Of a stretch of DNA of 64,000 nucleotides, positions 36,217-44,368 are shown in pieces. This DNA is from G965230065 sp965230065 (GTDB taxonomy: Bacteria > Bacteroidota > Bacteroidia > Cytophagales > Cyclobacteriaceae). How positions within the stretch are numbered: the stretch's first letter is position 1; the number at the start of each line of letters is the position of its first letter. Location: NCBI GenBank assembly GCA_965230065.1, contig OZ245942.1:3162001-3226000 (forward strand). Reading direction: 5' to 3'. Position numbers and translations under genes: made by a program. Below the pieces are notes generated by a model, which was not told the origin of the DNA, did no database searches, and saw nothing but the letters and a program-made list of their open reading frames with translations.

Positions 36217-36384
36217 AGTTACCAGCTTTTATTAAAAAATTAAATTTTGCTAAATATACCATATAAAATGAAAAATACCATGAAGGCAAAATAAATAAAG
36301 AAATTTACAAATTCATATTATTGGCTAAAATAGAATGAATGGATTGTAACACAAGTTTAATTTGTACAATTACCTTACCTGCAA

Positions 36385-37866
36385 CTAATTCCAGGATAAT
36401 CCGAAGTACTCTTTAACACCATCCTGATTATATCCTTCAACAAGAACGCCACCTTTCTTGTCTAATAGTATCTCTTCCAACTTTTCGGGGCTGTCCACAT
36501 TTTCTTTATCTATTGATGTAATGATAAAACCTTCCCGAAATCCCTCATCTGCCCATTTCCCGGCTCCTATCTCTGATATTTGTGCTCCTCCCTCAATGCC
36601 CAACTCATTTTGGACATTGGGAGCAGGCTGGGTAAAAATACTGCCCTCTATTTCTATTTCAACAACCCTGCGAACAACTTCAGTATCGCCCATTGTATTT
36701 TTCAAGATCACCGTTACTTTGCTAATTTCCTCACCACGCCTGTAGGTAACAGAAACTTCATCACCGGGGCGGTTACGCGCCACCAGTTCTTGCAACTTGG
36801 CAACACTATTTACCTCAACCCCATTAATGTTCAAAATCACATCTCCCTGCTTAATACCCGCGTCAGACGCTGCGCTTCTATTACCTACACCGGCCACATA
36901 CACGCCACCAATATCTGCTAATCCTTCTTCCTCTACCAACTCTGCAGTTACCGCCCGGATACTTACGCCAAGCAGCGCCCTTTGTACTACGCCAAACTCC
37001 AGTAAGTCTTCCATTACTTTCTTTACCAATGTCGCCGGTACGGCAAATGAGTAGCCACTGAATACGCCTGATTGGGTAGCTATAGCAGTATTAATTCCTA
37101 CCAATTCACCTTTCAAATTAACCAATGCCCCACCACTATTGCCCTGGTTCACTGCGGCATCAGTTTGGATGAAAGCCTCAATTTGATGTCCGTTTCGGTC
37201 ATATAAAATATTGATATTCCGGGCTTTTGCGCTTACAATGCCTGCAGTAACGGTAGAAGTAAGGGTTCCGAAAGGATTGCCCACGGCCAGCACCCATTCC
37301 CCAATCTGTATGGCATCTGAATCGCCAAATTCAACAAAGGGCAGATTTTCTTCTTCTACTTTCAGCAGTGCCAAATCTGTTGTTGGGTCAGTACCTATTA
37401 ATTGTGCATCATACACCCGGTTATCGTTCAGGGTTACTTCTATGTCGTCGGCGTCTTCAATCACGTGGTTATTGGTTACAATATATCCATCTTCGGAAAT
37501 AATGACGCCCGAACCAGAAGAAGCTCCTTCTCCCCGATTGCGAGGGCGGTCGCCGTCCCTGAAATAATCATACAACTCATCAAAGGGGTTCCGGAAAGAA
37601 CGACTCTCGCCTGTACCGTAATAAGTAGATCGTACGAAAACCACGCCCGGCGTTGCGTTTTTGGCAGCGAATACGAAGTTAATCCCTGCCGGCACTATAA
37701 ATGAAGAGTCGGTAAGGAAATTAGAAAATTTCCCGGTTTGTTTATCTCCCATTGCCTGATAAGGCTCCTGAGTTCCTACTAAGAGTTTTGCAAAAAAAAC
37801 AGCTATCAATCCTCCAATGATAGAAGCTATCATAATTCCAACAATAAAATACCTTTTACTCACCAT
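36385..37866 (-). CDS. HtrA/DegP-type periplasmic serine protease
   Basis: Trypsin-fold protease-chaperone of 493 residues anchored by an N-terminal membrane segment (about 7-27). The catalytic triad is H134 (TNNHVIED), D164 (TTDLALLKV) and S244 (QGNSGGALVN). The first PDZ domain follows at about 295-385 (GVYVAGVGNRSAASDAG, INGVEVNSVAKLQELVA). A shorter second PDZ-like part lies at about 410-490 (GFIITSIDKENVDSPEKLEEI). It degrades or refolds damaged envelope proteins. It is transcribed away from tRNA-Asn, with no obvious operon partner. Confidence 0.95.
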   Translation of the reverse strand: MVSKRYFIVGIMIASIIGGLIAVFFAKLLVGTQEPYQAMGDKQTGKFSNFLTDSSFIVPAGINFVFAAKNATPGVVFVRSTYYGTGESRSFRNPFDELYDYFRDGDRPRNRGEGASSGSGVIISEDGYIVTNNHVIEDADDIEVTLNDNRVYDAQLIGTDPTTDLALLKVEEENLPFVEFGDSDAIQIGEWVLAVGNPFGTLTSTVTAGIVSAKARNINILYDRNGHQIEAFIQTDAAVNQGNSGGALVNLKGELVGINTAIATQSGVFSGYSFAVPATLVKKVMEDLLEFGVVQRALLGVSIRAVTAELVEEEGLADIGGVYVAGVGNRSAASDAGIKQGDVILNINGVEVNSVAKLQELVARNRPGDEVSVTYRRGEEISKVTVILKNTMGDTEVVRRVVEIEIEGSIFTQPAPNVQNELGIEGGAQISEIGAGKWADEGFREGFIITSIDKENVDSPEKLEEILLDKKGGVLVEGYNQDGVKEYFGLSWN

Positions 37867-38050
37867 AATTACAGCTTAATAAATATTTACTTAATTCTAA
37901 CTAATTTAGTGATTAACTACCAGAATTGAAGCTGATAATTTAAAATAATTTATATACGAAAACGAAATATAACCCCATCTCGTTTTAGATATTCTACAAT
38001 TACAAATGTTTTTATATATAACCCTCTTTTTTACAAAACGTTTACAGTAA

Positions 38051-38102
38051 TTAATTATGCAAGATATGGCAAAAAATATCCTGTTTGGTTTTGCATAATT
38101 AA
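38051..38102. repeat. 12-bp perfect inverted repeat upstream of tRNA-Asn
   Basis: TTAATTATGCAA (38051-38062) and TTGCATAATTAA (38091-38102) are perfect inverted copies separated by 28 bases that contain a smaller GATAT/ATATC hairpin. The right arm overlaps the proposed -33 element of tRNA-Asn. It could be an operator or a cruciform; no regulator is identified. Confidence 0.5.
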
Positions 38103-38121
38103 AAGCAACCCTCTAATTTCG
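38089..38121 (+). promoter_or_regulatory. Candidate promoter of tRNA-Asn
   Basis: TTTTG at 38089-38093 and TAATTTCG at 38114-38121, spaced by 20 bases, resemble the Bacteroidota -33 TTTG and -7 TAnnTTTG elements (one mismatch in the latter). Position 26 bases ahead of the mature tRNA supports it. Confidence 0.45.
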
Positions 38122-38146
38122 CATTTCCAATTTGATATGGATACAC

Positions 38147-38220
38147 TCCTCCTTAGCTCAGTTGGTTAGAGCGGCTGACTGTTAATCAGTAGGTCCTTGG
38201 TTCGAGTCCAAGAGGAGGAG
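38147..38220 (+). tRNA. tRNA-Asn (GTT)
   Basis: A complete 74-base cloverleaf. The acceptor stem is TCCTCCT/AGGAGGA with discriminator G; the D arm is GCTC...GAGC. Anticodon stem GCTGA/TCAGT encloses loop CTGTTAA with anticodon GTT at 38181-38183. The T arm is CTTGG-TTCGAGT-CCAAG. CCA is not encoded. A terminator follows directly. Confidence 0.96.
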
Positions 38221-38230
38221 CTTGAAAATT

Positions 38231-38273
38231 AAGCACTTGAGATGATTTATTTCTCAGGTGCTTTTTTATTTTT
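38231..38273 (+). terminator. Rho-independent terminator after tRNA-Asn
   Basis: A 12-bp stem AAGCACTTGAGA/TCTCAGGTGCTT (one G-T pair) is followed by a T-run. It ends just before ATG 38279 of the amidohydrolase, separating the two transcripts. Confidence 0.8.
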
Positions 38274-38278
38274 GGTGC

Positions 38279-39298
38279 ATGGAAAAACACAAGCAATACT
38301 ACTCCACTGATGATTTTCTGTCTGTCCAAAAAATAGATGCCCATGTACATGTGAACACGCAAAACTCAGCATTTGTGAAGGCATCTGAAAAAGAGAAGTT
38401 TCAATTACTATCAATCAATACAGAAGTTCCTTTCTTTCCTGCAATACAAGAGCAGCAAAAGATTGCGCTTGCTCACCCAGGTATCAGTTATACCACCACT
38501 TTTGCTACCAACAACTGGCATCATCCCCACTGGCAAAAAGAAGCACTTACCTATCTGGAAGGTTCATTGGCCCGGGGCGCTATTGGCGTAAAGGTGTGGA
38601 AAAACATTGGTATGGAACTGAAAGATGAACGAGGTGCTTTTGTGATGGTTGATGATGCCCGTTTTGCCCCCATCTTTCAATATCTGGCAGCAAATAATAT
38701 TCCGGTAATCGGCCACCTGGGCGAGCCTCGTAATTGCTGGCTGCCGGTAGAGGAAATGACTGTAGCCGGTGACCGGAAGTATTTCAGTGCACACCCCCAA
38801 TACCACATGTACCTGCACCCTGAATATCCTTCTTATGAAGAGCAGATGGATGCCCGGGACCGGATGCTGGAAAAACACCCTGACCTAACATTCATTGGCG
38901 CCCACCTGGCCAGCCTTGAATGGAGTGTGGATGAGGTAGCAAAGCGACTTGACCGTTTCCCGAACATGGCGGTAGATTTGGCCGAACGTATTTCACACCT
39001 ACAGCTACAGGCTGTAGATAATTGGCAAAAAGTACACGATTTCTGCATAAAATATCAGGACAGGATTATCTATGGCACTGATATTATTGACGATGGCTCC
39101 AAAACCCTGGAAGAAATGGAAAAACATGCCCATGACATCAGGCTGCGGCACTGGCAGTTTTTTACTTCCGGTGAAATGATGCAAGTGCCAAAAGTGAGCG
39201 GGGCATTTAAGGGGTTAAAATTACCTCGAACGGTTGTAGATAAAATATATCGTGATAATGCAGAAAAATATTATCCGGGAATTCATAAATCACTATGA
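38279..39298 (+). CDS. Amidohydrolase-family (TIM-barrel metal hydrolase) protein
   Basis: Cytosolic protein of 339 residues starting at ATG 38279, since the longer frame begins inside the terminator T-run. The metal-site pattern of the amidohydrolase_2 group is visible: DAHVHVN near residue 21, VIGHLGEP in the middle, FIGAHLASLEW, and a late YGTDIIDDGS. The family includes decarboxylases, lactonases and dehydratases acting on aromatic or sugar-acid lactones. No partner gene is adjacent, so the substrate is unknown. Confidence 0.85.
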   Translation: MEKHKQYYSTDDFLSVQKIDAHVHVNTQNSAFVKASEKEKFQLLSINTEVPFFPAIQEQQKIALAHPGISYTTTFATNNWHHPHWQKEALTYLEGSLARGAIGVKVWKNIGMELKDERGAFVMVDDARFAPIFQYLAANNIPVIGHLGEPRNCWLPVEEMTVAGDRKYFSAHPQYHMYLHPEYPSYEEQMDARDRMLEKHPDLTFIGAHLASLEWSVDEVAKRLDRFPNMAVDLAERISHLQLQAVDNWQKVHDFCIKYQDRIIYGTDIIDDGSKTLEEMEKHAHDIRLRHWQFFTSGEMMQVPKVSGAFKGLKLPRTVVDKIYRDNAEKYYPGIHKSL

Positions 39299-39514
39299 TT
39301 TTGTGGATAATTAGTACTACAACAACTTTCTATTATGGCTATCCTATGAGCGAGATGTGGGTTTATTCAGCAATAGCCTCAGGCCCTACTCAAATATCCA
39401 AAGAGGGTGTATTATCCATTTCGTCTCCTAGGCCTAGCTGAATTTAAAGGCTTGACACATATTAACTCATAGTTGAAGTAAGATTCATCTGGAGGAGGAT
39501 ACGACTAACTTTTT

Positions 39515-40561
39515 CTAAAAATAGGTATATGCTTGACATCCTCCTTCTTTGTATATTATTTGATGTCGAATTGTTTTCATTTCTTGCTGTAGATTCGGAT
39601 GAATGAAAAGTTTTATATTATTTTTCTCTTTTTGAAATTTCAATAATCCATTGCGTTTATTAAAATCATCACTTATGATTACAACTTTTCCTGTATCATA
39701 ACTTATCATGACGTAAAATTTAGCTATCCCATTATTTATCTGGTTATCGAGCTTATTACCCCATGTTTCTATCAATTTATCAAATTGTATATTATCTAGT
39801 TCATTTATAAATACTCTTTTAAAGGCCTCACAAATTATAAAAGCTGCATTACCACGATTGAAGCGGCCTGAGAAAAACACCTCTCCTTTATCATAATTTT
39901 TTGCAGAATAAAGAATTAGAAAACAATCATCTGCCCAGCGAATACCGTTGCGACCAATATAAGCTCCATTAAAAAATCCACCTACACCTTTACCTAGGGT
40001 AAGATGAGAAATATTTTGAGCCTGAGCCATGGATATTAAAGCTGTTAGGGTATAATTATCAGGCCAAGTAACACACTGTTGCAAGCCTCTACCTAAAACT
40101 GTTCTTATTTCTGGAATATCTTCTCCCCCCGATGTTATAACTTGTTTCTCATTTGCTAATTTATAATGATCTTTATCGTGATAGAAAAAAAGATAGGGTT
40201 TGTTATTTTCATAAAAGCCTATAATAAAATGATTACTGAAGCTTTTGCCCTCAAAATAATGTAGCAGTTTATCTCCAATATTATAGTTCATGGAAGGTCT
40301 ATCAAGTTCATAATTTATCTCTTCAACTACACTAACTCCTTCTTTTTCATTTCCAGCAAAAGTAAGAAGTAACTTATCTTTTAAATTATATATTTTTTGA
40401 GCACCTTCTTTAACAACTTTCTTATCATCAATATAAGGTATTTCTCCTAATGAATTTCGCCCTTCAATTTTCCTGATAGAATTATAGTTAATTGATGTTT
40501 CAGCTGAATCAGCCATGATATGCACAGTCTCATTAATTATATATCCATATATGAATGTCAT
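39515..40561 (-). CDS. Orphan Ntn-hydrolase, proteasome-beta/HslV-like
   Basis: Protein of 348 residues without signal peptide. The start MTFIYGYIINETVHIMADS follows the proteasome-beta/HslV pattern: counting the threonine after Met as residue 1, aspartate falls at 17 exactly as in that family. The later KIYNLKDKLLLTFAGN resembles the Lys33-to-beta-turn segment (KVRRL...AGFAGG), but after an insertion of about 25 residues. A further GEVFFSGRF and VMISYDTGKVVIIS look like late core strands. It is roughly twice HslV length and has no ATPase partner nearby. Base composition is clearly more AT-rich than its neighbours, suggesting transfer. Ntn-hydrolase assignment is by motif only; peptidase activity is unproven. 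Confidence 0.6.
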   Translation of the reverse strand: MTFIYGYIINETVHIMADSAETSINYNSIRKIEGRNSLGEIPYIDDKKVVKEGAQKIYNLKDKLLLTFAGNEKEGVSVVEEINYELDRPSMNYNIGDKLLHYFEGKSFSNHFIIGFYENNKPYLFFYHDKDHYKLANEKQVITSGGEDIPEIRTVLGRGLQQCVTWPDNYTLTALISMAQAQNISHLTLGKGVGGFFNGAYIGRNGIRWADDCFLILYSAKNYDKGEVFFSGRFNRGNAAFIICEAFKRVFINELDNIQFDKLIETWGNKLDNQINNGIAKFYVMISYDTGKVVIISDDFNKRNGLLKFQKEKNNIKLFIHPNLQQEMKTIRHQIIYKEGGCQAYTYF

Positions 40562-40838
40562 TCTTTTATTACTTAATAAGTTGTTGCCAAATACGTATCC
40601 GATATGCGTTATAAATAAGTATGAGATAAATGCTACTCAGTGTTATAATAAAAACAAGAATTTTTATGGTAATGAAAATAGCAGAATATCTCAAAAGGTC
40701 CTTTCTTATTACTACTATCAATTATTATACGGTCTTTTGACATGTCAAATATAGTATATGTCTGTATTTCTAAGTCCGTGGTTATTTGGATACATTATCT
40801 AAAGTATGGCAAAAGGAGAAAGTAAATATACCTGATGT

Positions 40839-41235
40839 TTACTTCACCATCGCCCTAAAGGTAAGGTTAATTCTTGAAGTATCGACTTTCTAGGTTTTGG
40901 GCAGGCTGTAAAGCCAGTGTATTTGGGTATGTGCTTTCATTATCGCTGTGCCAACCCATACCCTCATTGCCGTTATGGTATAAGTTCAGTAAACAGGAAT
41001 TGAAAGTAAACCCAGAGACGGCTTCAACTTCAGTTTTTAACTCCTTCAATGCTTTTGTCCAGGGTAAGGCTTGCCTAATAGTGTTAGAATAAGTGTAGGC
41101 GTAATTATTGTCCCCATACCAGGCAATTTTTCGCTTTGTAACGATTCGCTTGCCAAAAATAATAACTTCGTCGTGTTCCCATGCAGTGGAGCGCATCAGT
41201 TGCTCAAAGTACTGCCGGGCTGCTTTTTGTTTTAA
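40839..41235 (-). pseudogene. Decayed alkB-type 2-oxoglutarate/Fe(II) dioxygenase
   Basis: The frame from 41235 reads a clear AlkB middle part: WYGDNNYAYTY, PWTKALKELKTEVE, FNSCLLNLYHNG and the iron motif MGWHSDNE. It then changes frame around 40925. In the next frame the AlkB C-terminus appears as HWLYSLPKT, an amber stop, then KVDTSRINLTFR, ending at 40839. About 45 residues between HSDNE and HWLYSLPK, including the core strands after the iron motif, are missing. About 25 N-terminal residues are also lost where the frame meets the sulfatase stop. An intact protein would repair alkylated bases; this copy cannot be functional. Confidence 0.8.
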
Positions 41236-42828
41236 TTAGTCAGGATAAAAAGTCCTGAGGGGTTCGCCACCATACTCAGCACCTACATCCCGGGGTTCGC
41301 AAAACCACACCAGTTTTCCGTTTAAAGTCAGGCTTTCTGGCACTTCATCCGCGTAAGGATGGGTTTGTTTGAAGCGGTTGAACATGACATTTTTCAGGGA
41401 ATCCACCAAATTGGTATTTTCTTCTTTGTATGCCACATTCGTTGTTTCACCAGGGTCTGTTTCCAGGTTGTACAAACGGTGTGTAATGCCGGGTGCACCA
41501 AGTCCGGTAGTATAGCCCTGCCCCAAATCGCGCTTACCTGTAGTGAAAATATATTTCCATTGCTGGTTGGCTACCATGGCTTTGTTGTCTTCCAGAAATT
41601 CGGCAAAAACGTAATCTTTTTCCTTATATTCTTTTCCGGTTAGTAAAGGATAAAAGCTTTTTCCCTGTACTTCTTCCATAGGGGCAATGCCCAAAGCATC
41701 GCAAACGAAAGGGGCTACATCAATGAACTCAACCAGTTCGTCATATTTTTCTCCTTTGGGCAATACTTTTCCGCCGCCAATAATTAACGGGGCTTTGATG
41801 GACTCTTTCCACATGGTATGTTTCTCAAAACGCTTGTGCTCGTTGAGCAAATAGCCCTGGTCGCCCAGATAAACAATCAGGGTTTCTTCATAAATGCCTT
41901 TTTCTTTGAGCGCATCAATTACCAGGCCGACGTTTTTGTCCATAAACTCAACCGAAGAATAATAAGAAGCGATTACTCCTTTTTTCTGTTCATTGGTAAA
42001 GCCTTTGAAACGTTCGGGCACCCAGCGGTCGTCTTCGGGGCTGCCCGTAGGCAGTGGCATGTCTTCGGCTTTGTATTTTCCAGCAAATTCTACCGGAAAA
42101 GCAAAAGGGGCATGGGGCTCGTGAAAGGCCAGCCAAAGCATAAAACGGCCGTCTTTATTATTTTCTACGAACTGGATGGCCGAATTAGCAAAAAATGTGC
42201 CCTCCGCATCTTCATCGTGGTACGGATGAGGCAATGTTTCAGGGTTCATGCGGGCGACATTTGCAGGCAATTCATCGCTTTCACGGGAAAACGTTTTTAC
42301 ATTTTCAGGAATTGGCGTCGTCCGTTTTTGGCTTAGCCATTGCCGGTACTCCCGTTTGTCAATCATGGTATCGAAACCAAAAGAGGGCAGTCCGTCTTTA
42401 TACAAACTTTGCCAAATCCAGGTGTTCAGGTGCTGTTTGCCAATCAAGGCGGTGGCAAAATTTTCCTGTTGAAGGTGCTCGGCCAGGGTGGTGTTGGTCT
42501 TGTCATTGAATGGTGTAAATAAAAGGTTCACGCCCGTAGCGTGCGGGTACTTTCCGGTAAGCAACGATTGACGGGAGGCACTGCACAAGGGAGAGTTGGA
42601 ATACGCATTGGTAAATAGCGACCCTCCGGCTGCCAATTTATCGAGATTGGGTGTGCGGATAATATCATTGCCATACGCCCCCAATACGGTGCTGGCATGG
42701 TCGTCGCCCACGATGACGACCACGTTTTTGAAGGCACTTTCTGTTGCTTCTGTTTTCTTTTCTTCTGAAGCAGGCTGGCAATGGGAAAATAGTAAAAGCA
42801 GAATGGGGAACAGGCGTATTTTTTTCAA
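41236..42828 (-). CDS. Sulfatase (type I, formylglycine-dependent) lipoprotein
   Basis: Exported sulfatase of 530 residues with lipobox SHC (C17). The formylglycine site is C82 in LCSASRQSLLTG (CxAxR type). Metal ligands appear in VVVIVGDDHAS near the start and in YLGDQGYLLNEHKRF later. The C-terminal part ends with the RLYNLETDPGETTN segment typical of family S1 enzymes. It hydrolyses sulfate esters of glycans after activation by a formylglycine-generating enzyme, not seen here. It sits between two pseudogenes, one a GH78 rhamnosidase, so it was probably part of a locus for a sulfated, rhamnose-containing polysaccharide. That link is inference. Confidence 0.93.
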   Translation of the reverse strand: MKKIRLFPILLLLFSHCQPASEEKKTEATESAFKNVVVIVGDDHASTVLGAYGNDIIRTPNLDKLAAGGSLFTNAYSNSPLCSASRQSLLTGKYPHATGVNLLFTPFNDKTNTTLAEHLQQENFATALIGKQHLNTWIWQSLYKDGLPSFGFDTMIDKREYRQWLSQKRTTPIPENVKTFSRESDELPANVARMNPETLPHPYHDEDAEGTFFANSAIQFVENNKDGRFMLWLAFHEPHAPFAFPVEFAGKYKAEDMPLPTGSPEDDRWVPERFKGFTNEQKKGVIASYYSSVEFMDKNVGLVIDALKEKGIYEETLIVYLGDQGYLLNEHKRFEKHTMWKESIKAPLIIGGGKVLPKGEKYDELVEFIDVAPFVCDALGIAPMEEVQGKSFYPLLTGKEYKEKDYVFAEFLEDNKAMVANQQWKYIFTTGKRDLGQGYTTGLGAPGITHRLYNLETDPGETTNVAYKEENTNLVDSLKNVMFNRFKQTHPYADEVPESLTLNGKLVWFCEPRDVGAEYGGEPLRTFYPD

Positions 42829-42966
42829 TTTTTGTTTTAGTTTTTATTATAAAATATGGATGTCTGTGTGCCACAGACTTCGGGATAGATTTGTGTGCGA
42901 CAGAGTTTTTACAGCGAAGTCCGCAATGGAAAGCGCAAGGGTCGCCGGGTATAGAAATATGGCACA

Positions 42967-43018
42967 ATTTGCGCACTTTGTGAAAACCCTTGCGGGCTTT
43001 GCGATAATTTGCGGTAAA
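42967..43018 (+). repeat. REP-like intergenic repeat (GCGCAAAG type), copy 2
   Basis: A stretch of alternating TTTGCG words (TTTGCGCACTTTG, CTTGCGGGCTTTGCG) between the GH78 remnant and the sulfatase. It is related to the element at 27830-27869 but inverted. It lies within about 230 bases that hold no gene. Confidence 0.45.
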
Positions 43019-43059
43019 ATAATTACTGCAAAGAACGCCAGCTTTCTGCTCTTTTTGCA

Positions 43060-44097
43060 CTATTCAAGCACAAACTCCTGCCTCCCCGGTTGTAAGTCTA
43101 TAATTTTCCCCTTCCATTCAAAAGTACCGGATAAGCCTTTTGGTAACACAATTTCAGCATACTTTTTCGCTTTGTCAAGGTTATATTTTACGCTGATTAT
43201 TCCTTTGTGGTGCGGTACTTTGGCTTCAATGTATTTTTGGTCTCCGGGGTGCGGTTTGATGATGACTTTGCTGAATCCAAAACCATCCGGCTGAATACCA
43301 GCCACGGTCCGCAAAAAGAAATAATTTACATGCGTACTCCAGGGGTGGCAATCGGAGCGGGATTCTACGTTAAATTCAGGCATGGTGGTGAAGCCGTGTT
43401 TGGGCAGGTCTTCCCAGAATTCAATATTGTCCAGAAACTCATTGCCCCGCCCGCTTTTTTCCAATGCCTGAAAAATCCAGAAATGGAAAAACAAAAACCC
43501 CGGTACAAGGGAAGTATCATTCATCATCTTTTCCATGGTTTGGGTTTGAATTTCGGGCGTGTCTCCCGACAGGGCTTTGTTTTCATCCCAGCATGGGCTG
43601 GTAAGCTTCGTTCTGAATCACTTCCCAGCTACCGCTCTGGGTATTCAGAAAGACTTCTTGTTCGGAATTTCCCTGCAAAATAAAGGCTGTTTTGTGAGAA
43701 AACTGGGAGATGGCCCGGGAGTGCCCGAAATTAACCACTTGGGCCGCAATGATGTTTTCTCCCGGCTTCAGATAGGAAGCAAGGTCAATGCTGGCAAACC
43801 GCCACGCCCCAGGCCGGGCCCAGGGTTACCCGCTGGCCGTTTACATACAGTTCATACCGGTTATCAGCTGATACATGCACGATGAAGTTTATTGGCACTA
43901 CCTCCAACAAAAACATTGCGAAAGTAAAATACCCCAAAGGCATTCAGTGGCGCCGTGGGGTGGGTAATCCACCCGGCTTCCCATCTTTTAGAAAGTATAT
44001 CAGGGTTTATCAAAGATGCGTCGCTGATTTCCTGGGCAGGGCTGAGTGAAATTTGGAAAAGTAATAAAACTGAGAGGAGGTATTTTGTGGTGTTCAT
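43060..44097 (-). pseudogene. GH78 alpha-L-rhamnosidase remnant, catalytic barrel deleted
   Basis: The gene starts at 44097 with a signal peptide (MNTTKYLLSVLLLFQISLS) and GH78 N-terminal strands. It shifts frame near 43895 to continue as VHVSADNRYELYVNGQRV, and again near 43808 to continue as the jelly-roll (RFASIDLASYLKPGENIIAA), stopping at 43583. A fourth piece (about 43580-43060) carries the family C-terminal region, with MMNDTSLVPGFLF, SRSDCHPWSTHVNYFF and a beta-domain. Only about 340 codons remain of a protein normally about 780-900 long. The acidic catalytic barrel is gone between about 43600 and 43580. The frame breaks and deletion make it non-functional. Confidence 0.85.
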
Positions 44098-44238
44098 GGT
44101 TATGGAAGAGATTATTGAATTTTCAGGCAAAGTAAAAGAATATTCCAGAGGCATTGGAGAACAAATTACAAAAATATGTAGTACATTTAAATGTAATGCC
44201 TGATAAAACCCCTTTCTTAACTTAAACAAAACATTAAA

Positions 44239-44274
44239 AAAAGCCTGCACCAATTAAGATGCAGGCTTTTCATT
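44239..44274 (-). terminator. Rho-independent terminator downstream of the 478-residue gene
   Basis: An 11-bp stem AAAAGCCTGCA/TGCAGGCTTTT (arms 44239-44249 and 44260-44270) is followed on the minus strand by a run of T. It lies about 100 bases past the stop of the minus-strand gene at 44369. Confidence 0.75.
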
Positions 44275-44368
44275 TGAAATTGCCTGTGGGCTTTCGTCTA
44301 ATCATTCATGATAACAGACCAATACGCCCTTTTACTACACAAGCACATATATGTAATAGTATTTCAGA

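Noticed and set aside
40746..40753. TATATTTG on the minus strand as promoter of the Ntn-hydrolase gene
   Set aside because: It fits the -7 consensus but lies about 185 bases before the start and has no -33 partner.
42596..43294. 232-residue open frame on the plus strand
   Set aside because: It runs across the end of the sulfatase gene, the repeat and the GH78 remnant in antisense; cysteine-rich, without family features.
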